Assembly: GCA_015655125.1 (NCBI GenBank)
Contig: JAATFP010000106.1
Location: 62,001 to 126,000 of the forward strand
Length of the DNA stretch: 64,000 nucleotides
Direction: 5' to 3'
Source: Chitinophagales bacterium
GTDB taxonomy: Bacteria > Bacteroidota > Bacteroidia > Chitinophagales > Chitinophagaceae
Made by a program: the position numbers and the translations under genes. Positions 7,776 through 16,977 of the stretch are shown here, piece after piece. How positions within the stretch are numbered: position 1 is the first letter of the stretch; the number at the start of each line of letters is the position of its first letter. The notes under the pieces were generated by a model that was not told the origin of the DNA, did no database searches, and was given only the letters and a program-made list of their open reading frames with translations.

Positions 7776-9536
7776 TTATTTTTTTCTTTCGCCGATTTGC
7801 TGCCGCCACATAGCGTAATACAATCCTTTCTTCTGAAGTAATTCTTCATGCGTTCCTGTTTCTTCTACTTCGCCTTTTTCTAAAACATAGATCCTGTCGG
7901 CGTGCATGATGGTACTCAATCTGTGTGCGATCAGTATCGTAATCTGGTCCTTGAGTTCGGAAACTTCGCGGATCGTATTGGTGATCTCTTCTTCCGTAAT
8001 AGAATCGAGGGCCGATGTAGCTTCATCAAATATCAGCAAATGTGGTTTGCGAAGCAATGCCCGCGCGATAGAAATACGTTGTTTTTCACCGCCGGATAAT
8101 TTCAGGCCACCTTCCCCGATCATAGTGTCGATACCATTTTCGGCTCTTTGAAGCAGATAATTACAGGATGCTTTTTGCAACGCTTCCATCAGGTCTGTTT
8201 CTGTTGCTGCCGGATTAACGAACATCAGGTTTTCGCGGATGGTGCCGCTGAACAGGTTTGTATCCTGCGTCACAAAGCCGATCTGTTTACGAAGGTCGTC
8301 AAAATGTATTTCGGTTTCATCCAGATTATTGTATAATATTTTTCCTTCCAGCGGCCGATAGAGCCCTACCAGCAGTTTCATCAGGGTCGATTTGCCACTA
8401 CCGCTGGGGCCTACAAACGCGATCGTTTCGCCGGTCGTAACATCGAAGCTGATATCGTCAATCGCTTTGTGAGATGCCGTTTGGTGTTTAAAGCTGACTT
8501 GTTGGAAGGACAATTTCCTGATGTCGCCCAACGCCTTTGGTTGTTCAGGTTCTTTTTCCGGCGCTTTTGCCATCAATGTGTCAAAATTATTAAGGGAGGC
8601 CTGCGCTTCACGATAAGAGAGAATGATGTTGCCGATTTCCTGTAACGGACCGAACACGAAAAAGGAAAATATCTGCATCGTTGCCAGTTGGCCAGGGTCA
8701 AGCAAGCGATGATATACCACCCACATCAGCATAAAAAGTATCAACTGGCGCAATGTGTTTACAAAAGTTCCCTGGATGAAGCTGATGCTGCGCATTCGTT
8801 TCACTTTCGTGATCTCGAGGCCGAGGATCTTGAAAGTATTTTTATTGAGCCTTTCCACTTCCTGGTGTGTAAGGCCGAGACTTTTTACCAATTCGATATT
8901 GCGGAGCGACTCCGTTGTAGCGCCGGCTAATGCGGTGGTTTGCGCAACGATGTTTTTTTGAACCGTCTTGATCTTTTTACTGAGTAAATTGGAAATTACG
9001 ACCAGTAAAAATATTCCACCGAAGTAAATAATAGGCAAGCTCCAGTGAATGGAAGCTGCATAAATCGCCACGATCACGATACCTACAATAACCGGAAATA
9101 ATATATTGATAAAGGAAGCAAGAAATTTTTCTGTGTCGGCGCGAACCTTCGTTAAAATCGATAAGGTTTCGCCGCTGCGTTGATCCTCAAAATCCTGATA
9201 GGGCAGTTTCATGGCATGCTGAAGGCCCTTCGTAAAAACAGTAGCGCCAAATTTTTGCGTAAGCAAACTAAGAAAATAATCCTGGAAAGCCTTCGCGACC
9301 CGGCTCACCATTGCCACGCCCACGGAAAGACCAAGCAGGTAAAAAACAGGTGTTGCATAATCCCAGAAAAAGTTGTTGAATACCCGCGGTCCATGCCAAG
9401 CCTCGGCAGCGAGATTAATAAGACGGCCGAAAATGATGGGATCAATGAGAGAAAAACCTATATTAATTGCTGCCAGTAAAAGTGTAAACAATACGAGCCA
9501 CCGGTATGGCTTCATATACTGCAGTAAAAGTTTCAT
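7776..9536 (-). CDS. ABC exporter, fused permease-ATPase
   Basis: Half-size ABC exporter of 586 residues (MsbA/MDR-like). I prefer the start at 9536 (MKLLLQYMKPYRW) over the upstream 9584 because the extra 16 residues are not membrane-like. Six transmembrane helices occupy roughly residues 10-310, then the ATPase: Walker A GPSGSGKST, Q-loop GFVTQDTNLFS, signature LSGGEKQR, Walker B LLIFDEATSALD and H-loop LIAHRLST. Homodimer at the inner membrane exporting lipid or small hydrophobic compounds is inferred; the substrate is not evident. It is divergent from the AI-2E family gene. Confidence 0.93.
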   Translation of the reverse strand: MKLLLQYMKPYRWLVLFTLLLAAINIGFSLIDPIIFGRLINLAAEAWHGPRVFNNFFWDYATPVFYLLGLSVGVAMVSRVAKAFQDYFLSLLTQKFGATVFTKGLQHAMKLPYQDFEDQRSGETLSILTKVRADTEKFLASFINILFPVIVGIVIVAIYAASIHWSLPIIYFGGIFLLVVISNLLSKKIKTVQKNIVAQTTALAGATTESLRNIELVKSLGLTHQEVERLNKNTFKILGLEITKVKRMRSISFIQGTFVNTLRQLILFMLMWVVYHRLLDPGQLATMQIFSFFVFGPLQEIGNIILSYREAQASLNNFDTLMAKAPEKEPEQPKALGDIRKLSFQQVSFKHQTASHKAIDDISFDVTTGETIAFVGPSGSGKSTLMKLLVGLYRPLEGKILYNNLDETEIHFDDLRKQIGFVTQDTNLFSGTIRENLMFVNPAATETDLMEALQKASCNYLLQRAENGIDTMIGEGGLKLSGGEKQRISIARALLRKPHLLIFDEATSALDSITEEEITNTIREVSELKDQITILIAHRLSTIMHADRIYVLEKGEVEETGTHEELLQKKGLYYAMWRQQIGERKK

Positions 9537-9837
9537 GCGATAATAATTTGTGAAAGATGCTGTGCTATAGCAAATCCGGTGCAAGTTCGTTAAAAATGAC
9601 GGAAAGGCAGAAAAGGATTTAGGTGTTAGGTTGTAGGCAACGGGTTTCAGGTAGAGGCTGGGTTTCGGTTTTATGTACCGGCTTTACATATAAAAGTTAA
9701 AAACAGCTGGCCATTCCGAAGGCTACACTACATCCTAAACCTAACACCAGGTTGCACGCTGGTACCCTCTCAAAACCTTTTTTACATTGAATACAAAGGA
9801 AGATTATCTTTATATTTTCATCACTATATTTTCGATT

Positions 9838-10980
9838 ATGAAGCCAGTATTGAAGCAATATCCGTTTTATATAAAGAGTACCGTTGTTTTGCTAGGACTT
9901 ATGCTTTTTTGCATTGCATTATTTACACTCAAAGAAATCCTTGCGCCGATAGCATTTTCGATGATCATTGCCATTTTGTTGAATCCGCTTGTCAACAAAC
10001 TACAGAATAAAGGCATGGGGAAAATTCTTTCCATCTCTCTTTCGCTTGCGTTGGCATTTCTCATCGTGGCGGGAATTCTTTATTTCATCTCTTCGCAGGT
10101 GATGAATTTTGGTGACAACCTTCCGGCGTTAAAAGTGAAGTTCAATGAGCATCTGGCACAATTGCAGCAATGGATAGCGGGGAATTTCAATGTTTCGGTT
10201 CCTAAACAACAGGAAGCGCTGAACGATGCGTTGAATAACAGTAAGGCCCTTCTGGGGACAGCCGTTGGTGGATTGCTTGGTACCATAGGGCTTATCGTAC
10301 TGATACCTATTTACGTATTCCTGCTTTTATTTTATAAAACGCTAATCATAAATTTTTTTCATGAAGTGTTTGCGGAAGAAAACGCTGCTAAGGTTTCGGA
10401 AGTACTGGGCGAAACAAAATCTGCCATTCAAAGCTATATGGTAGGTTTATTGCTGGAAGCGTTGGTGGTGGCCGTAATGAACTCTGTTGCATTATTGTTG
10501 CTCGGGGTTGAATATGCCATTTTATTGGGTGTGATAGGGGCATTGTTGAATATGTTACCGTACATCGGAGGAATAATCGCCATCGCCTTGCCTGTTATCA
10601 TCGCGGCGGTAACGAAAGACGGATTTACTACCCCTTTACTGATCGTTGCAGCATACACCGTTATTCAATTTATCGATAATAATTTTTTAGTTCCGTTCCT
10701 TGTTTCTTCGCGCGTAAAGATCAATGCCTTCTTTTCCGTTGTGGTAGTATTGCTTGGCGGCGCACTTTGGGGAGTCGCAGGTATGTTTCTTTCTATTCCT
10801 TTTGTGGCAATATTGAAAATCATCTTTGATCGCCTGCCGGAAATGAAACCCTGGGGCAAATTACTGGGCGATGAGGTTCCAACCCGTCATAAAGGCGAAA
10901 TATGGATGCGCAGGCAAAAACGAAGGCAGGAGAAAGAATCGCTATCAGAAAAGATCGTAGAAAGCAGTGAAAGAAAATAG
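9838..10980 (+). CDS. AI-2E family transporter
   Basis: Polytopic membrane protein of the AI-2E (PerM/TqsA) family, about 380 residues with seven to eight helices. Characteristic pieces are an early double helix ending PIAFSMIIAILLNPLV, the GLIVLIPIYVFLLLFYKT segment, GVIGALLNMLPYIGG and a late ALWGVAGMFLSIPFVAILK. Members export small solutes, including autoinducer-2 or sodium/protons in different bacteria; the substrate here is unknown. An upstream ATG-free extension to 9787 (TTG start) is possible, but MKPVLKQYPFY at 9838 gives a normal N-terminus. The C-terminal 45 residues are highly charged and cytoplasmic. Confidence 0.88.
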   Translation: MKPVLKQYPFYIKSTVVLLGLMLFCIALFTLKEILAPIAFSMIIAILLNPLVNKLQNKGMGKILSISLSLALAFLIVAGILYFISSQVMNFGDNLPALKVKFNEHLAQLQQWIAGNFNVSVPKQQEALNDALNNSKALLGTAVGGLLGTIGLIVLIPIYVFLLLFYKTLIINFFHEVFAEENAAKVSEVLGETKSAIQSYMVGLLLEALVVAVMNSVALLLLGVEYAILLGVIGALLNMLPYIGGIIAIALPVIIAAVTKDGFTTPLLIVAAYTVIQFIDNNFLVPFLVSSRVKINAFFSVVVVLLGGALWGVAGMFLSIPFVAILKIIFDRLPEMKPWGKLLGDEVPTRHKGEIWMRRQKRRQEKESLSEKIVESSERK

Positions 10981-10997
10981 AGTTTTTCGATGCTTTC

Positions 10998-12548
10998 CTA
11001 CACCGATGATCCCCATGCGCCACGGTCAAGGCTACGGAACTGGATAGCTTCGGCAAGATGCTCCGCCGTTATGTCTGAACTGGACGAAAGGTCCGCGATG
11101 GTTCGGCTCACTTTTAATATCCGGTCATAGGCTCTTGCTGAAAGGTTCAGTTTTTCCATGGCGGCTTTCAATAGATGTTGCCCGCTTTCTGAAATAGCGC
11201 AGATGTCTTTGAGTGTCTGGCTGCTCATTTGCGCATTGGTATACACACCTTCCATCTTTTCGTAACGTTGTGCCTGGATGTTTCGGGCACTAATGACGCG
11301 GCGTCGGATATCAAAACTTTTCTCGTAAAATTTCTCAGCGGATAATTCACTGAATGCGACCGGCGTCACTTCAACATGCAGGTCAATGCGATCCAGCAAA
11401 GGCCCGGAGATTTTATTCAGGTACTTTTGAACAATCCCGGGGCCGCAAACACATTCTTTGTCTGGATGATTAAAGAACCCGCACGGACATGGGTTCATGC
11501 TTGCAACCAGCATGAAGTTTGACGGAAAATCCAACGCTATTCTTGCCCTGCTGATCGTGACCTTTCTTTCTTCCATCGGCTGACGCATCACTTCGAGTAC
11601 AGATCGCTTGAATTCAGGCAATTCATCGAGAAACAACACCCCATTATGTGCCAGCGAGATTTCTCCGGGTTGGGGATTTCCGCCACCTCCCACAAGAGCC
11701 ACATCGGAAATCGTGTGGTGCGGACTTCTGAATGGTCGCCTGCTTACCAATGTTGCATTTTCCGGAAGCTTGCCTGCAACACTATGTATCTTCGTTGTTT
11801 CTAATGCCTCCGGTAAAGTGAGCGGCGGCAGGATCGTAGGCAATCTTTTTGCCAACATCGTTTTGCCTGCGCCGGGCGGACCAATCAATATGGCGTTGTG
11901 CGCGCCCGCCGCTGCGATTTCCAAAGCACGTTTTATATTTTCCTGCCCCTTGACGTCAGAAAAATCGACTTCGAAATTATTTTGCCGGTAAGAAAATTCC
12001 CGCACAATATCCACTACCGTTGGCTGGAGATCAGCCTCGTCTTTAAAAAAGCGAATTACTTCCTTCAGGTGTGTAATTCCATACACTTTAAGGTCGCCTA
12101 CCATCGCCGCCTCGCGGGCGTTCGCCGCAGGCACTATCAGGCCTTCAAAATTTTCCTTTTTTGCCTGGATGGCGATCGGTAAAGCCCCCCTGATGGGGCG
12201 CACTTCTCCGTCGAGGCTTAACTCGCCCATAATAACAAACCGTTCGAGTTTTTCAGGATGATAAAGTTGCTCCGTTGCACCAAGTGTACCAATCGCGATC
12301 GGCAGATCGAAAGCAGAACCGGTCTTTTTAATGTCTGCCGGTGCGAGGTTTACAACAAGTTTTGTACGCGGCATGTAATAATGATTGCTTTTGATGGCGC
12401 TTTCCACGCGTTGCAGGCTTTCCTTCACCGCATTGTCTGGCAAGCCAACGATAAAATAATGCTGGCCCTGGCTGGTGACGTTTACTTCTACCGTAATAGT
12501 CATCGCTTCCACACCATGAACCGCCATCCCGAAAGTTTTTACTAACAT
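10998..12548 (-). CDS. YifB/ComM family Mg-chelatase-like ATPase
   Basis: ComM/YifB protein, 516 residues. An N-terminal Lon-protease-like domain (VGLPDNAVKESLQRV) is followed by the AAA+ module: Walker A IGPPGAGKT at 223-230, Walker B GVLFLDELPEF, and the C-terminal magnesium-chelatase lid with LSARAYDRILKVSRTIADL. A four-cysteine CPCGFFNHPDKECVCGP segment is typical. In naturally transformable bacteria ComM is a helicase that extends branch migration during integration of foreign DNA; role here is inferred. It converges with the AI-2E gene. Confidence 0.93.
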   Translation of the reverse strand: MLVKTFGMAVHGVEAMTITVEVNVTSQGQHYFIVGLPDNAVKESLQRVESAIKSNHYYMPRTKLVVNLAPADIKKTGSAFDLPIAIGTLGATEQLYHPEKLERFVIMGELSLDGEVRPIRGALPIAIQAKKENFEGLIVPAANAREAAMVGDLKVYGITHLKEVIRFFKDEADLQPTVVDIVREFSYRQNNFEVDFSDVKGQENIKRALEIAAAGAHNAILIGPPGAGKTMLAKRLPTILPPLTLPEALETTKIHSVAGKLPENATLVSRRPFRSPHHTISDVALVGGGGNPQPGEISLAHNGVLFLDELPEFKRSVLEVMRQPMEERKVTISRARIALDFPSNFMLVASMNPCPCGFFNHPDKECVCGPGIVQKYLNKISGPLLDRIDLHVEVTPVAFSELSAEKFYEKSFDIRRRVISARNIQAQRYEKMEGVYTNAQMSSQTLKDICAISESGQHLLKAAMEKLNLSARAYDRILKVSRTIADLSSSSDITAEHLAEAIQFRSLDRGAWGSSV

Positions 12549-12675
12549 GCGTAAAGGTTGATGTTATTAAAGAGATGGCATGGGGTTTTTCACCAGAAAT
12601 AAGCGAGATTTTTCTGAAAAGAGCGGGTATGTGAGATCACAATATTATTATCTGAAAATTTTCCACCGATAGATG

Positions 12676-14310
12676 CTAATCTGCGTATGGTTTTTCTTCG
12701 CCTGTTTTTTTTATTAAACGATAAAGAATAAAGGCACCGGATTTTTTTACAATGGTATATTGGAGTTGATTGCTGTAAATAAAATCTTTTGTCTTGTTTT
12801 CCTGTTCTTTATGGTGGGTGCTATCTTCCAGAAGGTACAGGTTATCTGCGTTGCCGGATTTAAATGAATCTATAGAATAAAATCGAACATTTTTGTTTTT
12901 AAAACCTAAAAAATATTCATTCATTTCCGCTGAAAAATCATTTTCTGTCACTACAATTGCCGGCCGCAGATTATTTTTAAAAACATCCCTGATCACTTTT
13001 TTCTGGTCCTCATGATACGGATATCCCGGCTTCACGATATCGAGCCAATAATTAATTGAAAAAAATACCATGAACGAAGCAGCAAACATTTTGAGCCATT
13101 GATTATTTTTTGCAAATGGCACAAGGGCCAATCTTGAAAAAAGTAAAATACTGAAGAGCGCATACAAGTATTTTGTAGTGCCGCCTTGCATCCAGAAAAT
13201 GGCGATAGTAGCGATTGCGGAAAATACCGGCAGGAAGAAAAACTTTCGGGGTTCCTTTAAATAAATGTATAACATTGGCCCGCCCAACACAGCGGCAAAT
13301 GGAAACAGGAACAAAAAATGCCGCGGATCATGACAAAGCGGCACATAAGAAGTAAACGAGATCGTCATAAAATTGGAACACAGCAAAAGGATCAGAAATG
13401 CTACAACATCTTTTTTGATGGCTCCTTCGGGATAAATCTTCTTCCGGTAAAAAATAGCCGCGATGGCAGGCAACATCATCAACAGGTCGCCATTAAGCAG
13501 CATTGCTTTCCATAGTTCATATCCGATCCTTTTTAAAGTGGCACTGACGGGCAATTCGCCAAAACTGCATTCATTGAAGTAACCGTTTTGAATTAAAATA
13601 TGATAGCGGTAAAAAAGATCACCAGTAGTGAATCTGAAATATAAAATGTAGGCAAGAAAAAAAAGACCTGAAAAAGCGACGCTCCATTTCCAGAAGTCGC
13701 CATTTTGTTTACGCGCAATATCGGAAATGAAAAAACACCCGAAAAGCGGTAACGCAATAACGATCGTTTCTTTGGTGATCAATGCCAGCAAGAATGCGAT
13801 TGAAAATTGCAGCGCATAAAATTTTGCTTTCTCTTTTCTTTCTGAAAAATTGCGGTATGAAAAATACATCCAGAAAACGGCAAGGCACATCGTTGCGTCC
13901 GGCAATAGCCGGTGCGAATAAAAAATGATGCTGTGCGCCCAAAAAAACAATGTTGCGGAGAATAAAAAGACCATAGGTTTGGTAGCGCAACCAACCTTGT
14001 ACAACAGCCAGCCGCAACCCGCCAGGCTCATTGCTGTGCAAAGGCAGGAAGTGACGTCGTTTACCCCAAATAATTTGTAAAAAAAAGCGGTGCTGTAAAC
14101 TGTACTCCACCGAAGAAGAAACTGGTCCGTTACCGGATGATAATTTCTACCATGTAACCCTATGTTGGCTGCATGCCGCGCATAATTTATGTCATCGTTT
14201 CCGTAAAAACCGGCAAACACCAACACGATGTGTACGGCCATTAAAAGAACAAATCCCCCGAGGATCCATTTTTTTTGTGCAGCAACTATTTGTTTGGAAA
14301 CAAGATCCAT
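12676..14310 (-). CDS. Membrane glycosyltransferase, GT39/ArnT-like
   Basis: A 544-residue protein with about 11-12 hydrophobic helices and the large acidic first loop of the GT-C fold: FYGNDDINYARHAANIG near residue 35, where the paired aspartates are the expected catalytic/metal residues. The C-terminal 120 residues form a soluble domain. Such enzymes move sugars from polyprenyl-phosphate donors onto lipids or proteins at the periplasmic face. No LPS or polysaccharide cluster surrounds it, so the acceptor is unknown. The gene is AT-richer than its neighbours, which may hint at separate ancestry. Confidence 0.8.
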   Translation of the reverse strand: MDLVSKQIVAAQKKWILGGFVLLMAVHIVLVFAGFYGNDDINYARHAANIGLHGRNYHPVTDQFLLRWSTVYSTAFFYKLFGVNDVTSCLCTAMSLAGCGWLLYKVGCATKPMVFLFSATLFFWAHSIIFYSHRLLPDATMCLAVFWMYFSYRNFSERKEKAKFYALQFSIAFLLALITKETIVIALPLFGCFFISDIARKQNGDFWKWSVAFSGLFFLAYILYFRFTTGDLFYRYHILIQNGYFNECSFGELPVSATLKRIGYELWKAMLLNGDLLMMLPAIAAIFYRKKIYPEGAIKKDVVAFLILLLCSNFMTISFTSYVPLCHDPRHFLFLFPFAAVLGGPMLYIYLKEPRKFFFLPVFSAIATIAIFWMQGGTTKYLYALFSILLFSRLALVPFAKNNQWLKMFAASFMVFFSINYWLDIVKPGYPYHEDQKKVIRDVFKNNLRPAIVVTENDFSAEMNEYFLGFKNKNVRFYSIDSFKSGNADNLYLLEDSTHHKEQENKTKDFIYSNQLQYTIVKKSGAFILYRLIKKTGEEKPYAD

Positions 14311-14464
14311 ATTCCCACTTGTTTTGATATTAATGCGTAATGTAATAATTTTTTTTCCGGGAATTTTTTGTATATAATTTTTGTAGTACTTGCTGACGTA
14401 TGATTATGAACGAATGTTACTAAATTTTTTAGGGTAAAAATCGCGCTTGTTTGTACATACATCC

Positions 14465-14472
14465 TAGATTTG
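14465..14472 (+). promoter_or_regulatory. -7 box four bases before a start codon
   Basis: TAGATTTG matches TAnnTTTG and ends four bases before the ATG at 14477. A TTG at 14447-14449 is only 15 bases upstream, closer than usual. If used, transcription would begin at or next to the start codon. Confidence 0.5.
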
Positions 14473-14476
14473 CAGA

Positions 14477-15292
14477 ATGTCTCTTTTCATCACTTCCCTC
14501 AATAGTGGCAGCAATGGCAATTGCTATTATATCGGCAATGACCGGGAAGCGATCCTGGTGGACGCGGGACTCACCTGCCGTGAAACGGAAAAGCGCATGC
14601 GGCGACTGGATCTGTCGATGGAAAAAGTGAAGGCGATTTTTATTTCGCACGAGCATGGCGATCATATCAAAGGGCTGGCGGTGCTGGCGGATAAATTTTC
14701 ATTGCCTGTCTATATTACCGCTGCCACATTGCGCGGCTGTGAATCGCTCAAACGGCAGTATGTTGAAAGTTTTACAGCATATGAGCCGATACAACTTGGG
14801 TCGCTCACTATCACTGCCTTTCCAAAGTTTCACGATGCCGCCGATCCGCATAGTTTCATCATCCGGTGCAATAGTGTAACGGTGGGTGTTTTTACCGATA
14901 TTGGTAAGAGCTGCGAACATCTCATCAGGCATTTCAAACAATGCGACGCTGTTTTCCTGGAAGCGAATTACGACGAGGAGATGCTGGAGAAGGGCCGCTA
15001 TCCTTATTTTTTGAAGAACCGTATCCGTGGTGGTTACGGACATTTGTCAAATAAGCAGGCGCTCGAGCTTTTCATTCAGCATCGGCCGCAAAATCTCACC
15101 CATTTATTATTGTCGCATTTATCAAAAGACAACAACGATCCTGTGATTGCAAAAGGAATGTTTGATCAACATGCCGGAAATACCCACGTGATCGTTGCCA
15201 GTCGTTATGAAGAAACGCCGGTGTATTGTATCTCCAAAAACGAACCGGTGATAAAGGCAATGTTGCAGCCGGTTCAATTGCAGATTTTTTGA
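14477..15292 (+). CDS. WalJ/YycJ-like metallo-beta-lactamase fold hydrolase
   Basis: A 271-residue metallo-beta-lactamase fold protein. The N-terminus ITSLNSGSNGNCYYIG is typical of the WalJ (YycJ) branch. Metal site: His58, His60, Asp62 and His63 in SHEHGDHIKG, with later ligands in the TDIGKS and LLLSHLSKDNN regions. YycJ of Firmicutes is a 5'-3' exonuclease linked to mismatch repair, which gives this single-domain protein a possible nucleic acid role. It converges with a MutS-like ATPase gene across a large palindrome, but that pairing may be chance. Confidence 0.87.
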   Translation: MSLFITSLNSGSNGNCYYIGNDREAILVDAGLTCRETEKRMRRLDLSMEKVKAIFISHEHGDHIKGLAVLADKFSLPVYITAATLRGCESLKRQYVESFTAYEPIQLGSLTITAFPKFHDAADPHSFIIRCNSVTVGVFTDIGKSCEHLIRHFKQCDAVFLEANYDEEMLEKGRYPYFLKNRIRGGYGHLSNKQALELFIQHRPQNLTHLLLSHLSKDNNDPVIAKGMFDQHAGNTHVIVASRYEETPVYCISKNEPVIKAMLQPVQLQIF

Positions 15293-15296
15293 AGAA

Positions 15297-15533
15297 GGAA
15301 CACAGATTTTCAATAGAGATTTTATCGCAGATTTTTTCCCGCTTCGCAGAAATTGATTAGGTGATTCCGCAGATTTTATTTTTGCAAAGCAAAAATTCTG
15401 GTTCAGACAATCACCGAAGAAGAATGCAATCTGTGTAATTAATCAATTGCGAAGCAATCAAAATCTGCGATAAAATTATCGTTGCCAACTTCGTTTTCTG
15501 TGTAATCAAAAAATCAATTAAAATCTGTGTTCC
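15297..15533. repeat. Large nested palindrome between convergent genes
   Basis: The whole 240-base gap is a nested inverted repeat. Outer arms GGAACACAGATTTT (15297-15310) and AAAATCTGTGTTCC (15520-15533) are perfect; inner arms ATTTTATCGCAGATTTT (15319-15335) and AAAATCTGCGATAAAAT (15460-15476) are also perfect. Local hairpins with GCAAAGC and GCGAAGC loops lie inside. It shares its words with the element at 20096-20423 and fills the convergent gap completely, reaching within a few bases of both stop codons. Confidence 0.8.
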
Positions 15534-15535
15534 AC

Positions 15536-16852
15536 TTATAAATCCTCCAACATTTTCACCACGCCTTCTTTTTTTAAAATGAGGTATCCCAACCTGTCAT
15601 TGCTGATCCCGCTTCGCAATTGGTAGTTAAAACTCAGTTGATCATTGATTACACTTGTTTCAAAATAATTAAAGCTGATATTGTTGTGTTTTTTGAGGTC
15701 GTCGCCGATCTCGTACAGATGAGTGGAGAGGATGAAGAGCGAATTTTTTATTTTAAGCAAGCCTTCAATTACTGCCGTACTGCATTTCATGGCGTCCTGC
15801 ACATTGGTTCCCTTGAATAATTCGTCGATGAGGATGAGCCATTTTCTTCCGTCGCTGATCTTACTCACCGTGCTTTTTATCCTTTGCACCTCGTTGAAGA
15901 AATAGCTTTCGCCTTTCATAATATTGTCTATCACATTGATGTTGCTCAACATTCCGTCGAATACGCTCAGCGTCATACGCTGTGCCGGCACACCCATGCC
16001 GGTATGCGCCAGGAAAACCGCACTGCCCACCGCTTTGATGAAAGTGCTTTTGCCGGCCATATTTGCGCCGGTTAAAAAAAGAAAATTGGTTTGCTTGTCC
16101 AGCGACACGTCGTAGGCAACAGGCTCCTTCAACAAAATATGATATAATCCTTTGGCGTCGATCAACGGTTGGTGCGAATCGACAATTTCAGGAAAAGTGA
16201 GTTTATGTTCGATCACTGCCATCGCCATTCCGTACCAGGCATCCAGTTGTGAAAAAATACCCAGCAAGCCAATCATGTTGTGTTTATATTGGTATCGCAA
16301 AAAATGACCGAGGTAAAGCATTTCATGTGACGGAATATCGGTGGCGCGTTTATATGTTGAAATGGCGTCCAGCCTGTCCTGCGCCATGATCTTTTCTGCG
16401 GCTTTCAGCACCATTACAAGCAATTCCGGCGTTTCAGGTTTAAGAAAATGAGCAAGCAGATGCTGCATGCCTTTGATGAAATCGAAATAATGATTGATGG
16501 AATATTTTACAAGAGAAAAATCATGGCCGTTTATCATCTTGTAAGTGATGGCCGAGACTTTCGATGGCCGCGACGGGATAGGAGAGATGTTTGATTCAAA
16601 AAAACGCTCCACTACCATTATGGTACCATTACTGATCACTGTGGGCCAGTTGGCTTTTTCTTTGATAATATATTGAAGTACGTGCTGAACTTCCCTGATA
16701 TCGGCCGCGCTTTGCAAAGGCTTGTTGAGAGTTGCCCGTAGCTGTTCCTTCCCGCGTGTGGTAACGCATTGGTTGATCTTGCTGAAAACGGAAAATTCTT
16801 CTTCAGAACTGAATATCGACAGGTCGGTGATGGTGGTTTTGTCTATCTCCAT
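15536..16852 (-). CDS. Short MutS-like ATPase without mismatch-binding domain
   Basis: A 438-residue protein made of the MutS core (domain III lever) and the ABC-type domain V. Walker A is TGANMAGKST at 261-270, the signature region is NIMKGESYFFNEVQRIK, Walker B is LILIDELFKGTN, and the H-loop is STHLYEI. The mismatch-recognition domain with its Phe-x-Glu motif and domain II are absent, so classic mismatch binding is not expected. Bacteroidota often carry such stand-alone MutS paralogues near the full MutS. Possible roles are branched DNA binding or recombination control; function is unknown. The start at 16852 is clear. Confidence 0.85.
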   Translation of the reverse strand: MEIDKTTITDLSIFSSEEEFSVFSKINQCVTTRGKEQLRATLNKPLQSAADIREVQHVLQYIIKEKANWPTVISNGTIMVVERFFESNISPIPSRPSKVSAITYKMINGHDFSLVKYSINHYFDFIKGMQHLLAHFLKPETPELLVMVLKAAEKIMAQDRLDAISTYKRATDIPSHEMLYLGHFLRYQYKHNMIGLLGIFSQLDAWYGMAMAVIEHKLTFPEIVDSHQPLIDAKGLYHILLKEPVAYDVSLDKQTNFLFLTGANMAGKSTFIKAVGSAVFLAHTGMGVPAQRMTLSVFDGMLSNINVIDNIMKGESYFFNEVQRIKSTVSKISDGRKWLILIDELFKGTNVQDAMKCSTAVIEGLLKIKNSLFILSTHLYEIGDDLKKHNNISFNYFETSVINDQLSFNYQLRSGISNDRLGYLILKKEGVVKMLEDL

Positions 16853-16854
16853 GA

Positions 16855-16900
16855 AGTGAATGGTGAATAAGTGAATGGTAAATGATCAATAGTGAAATCC
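16855..16900. repeat. GTGAATGGT(A)AATAGTGAA word repeat
   Basis: Directly before the MutS-like start codon, GTGAATGGTGAATAAGTGAA is followed by GGTAAATGATCAATAGTGAAA. It is one of six copies of this word family in the window (22832-22860, 32246-32280, 37856-37884, 37994-38028, 56171-56200). Role unknown. Confidence 0.5.
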
Positions 16901-16977
16901 GTAAAAGATCTGTTTTTCGGTTGATTATTCAGTCGTTTGGAACAATTAAACGTTGAAATATTTCGCTCCAAACCAAC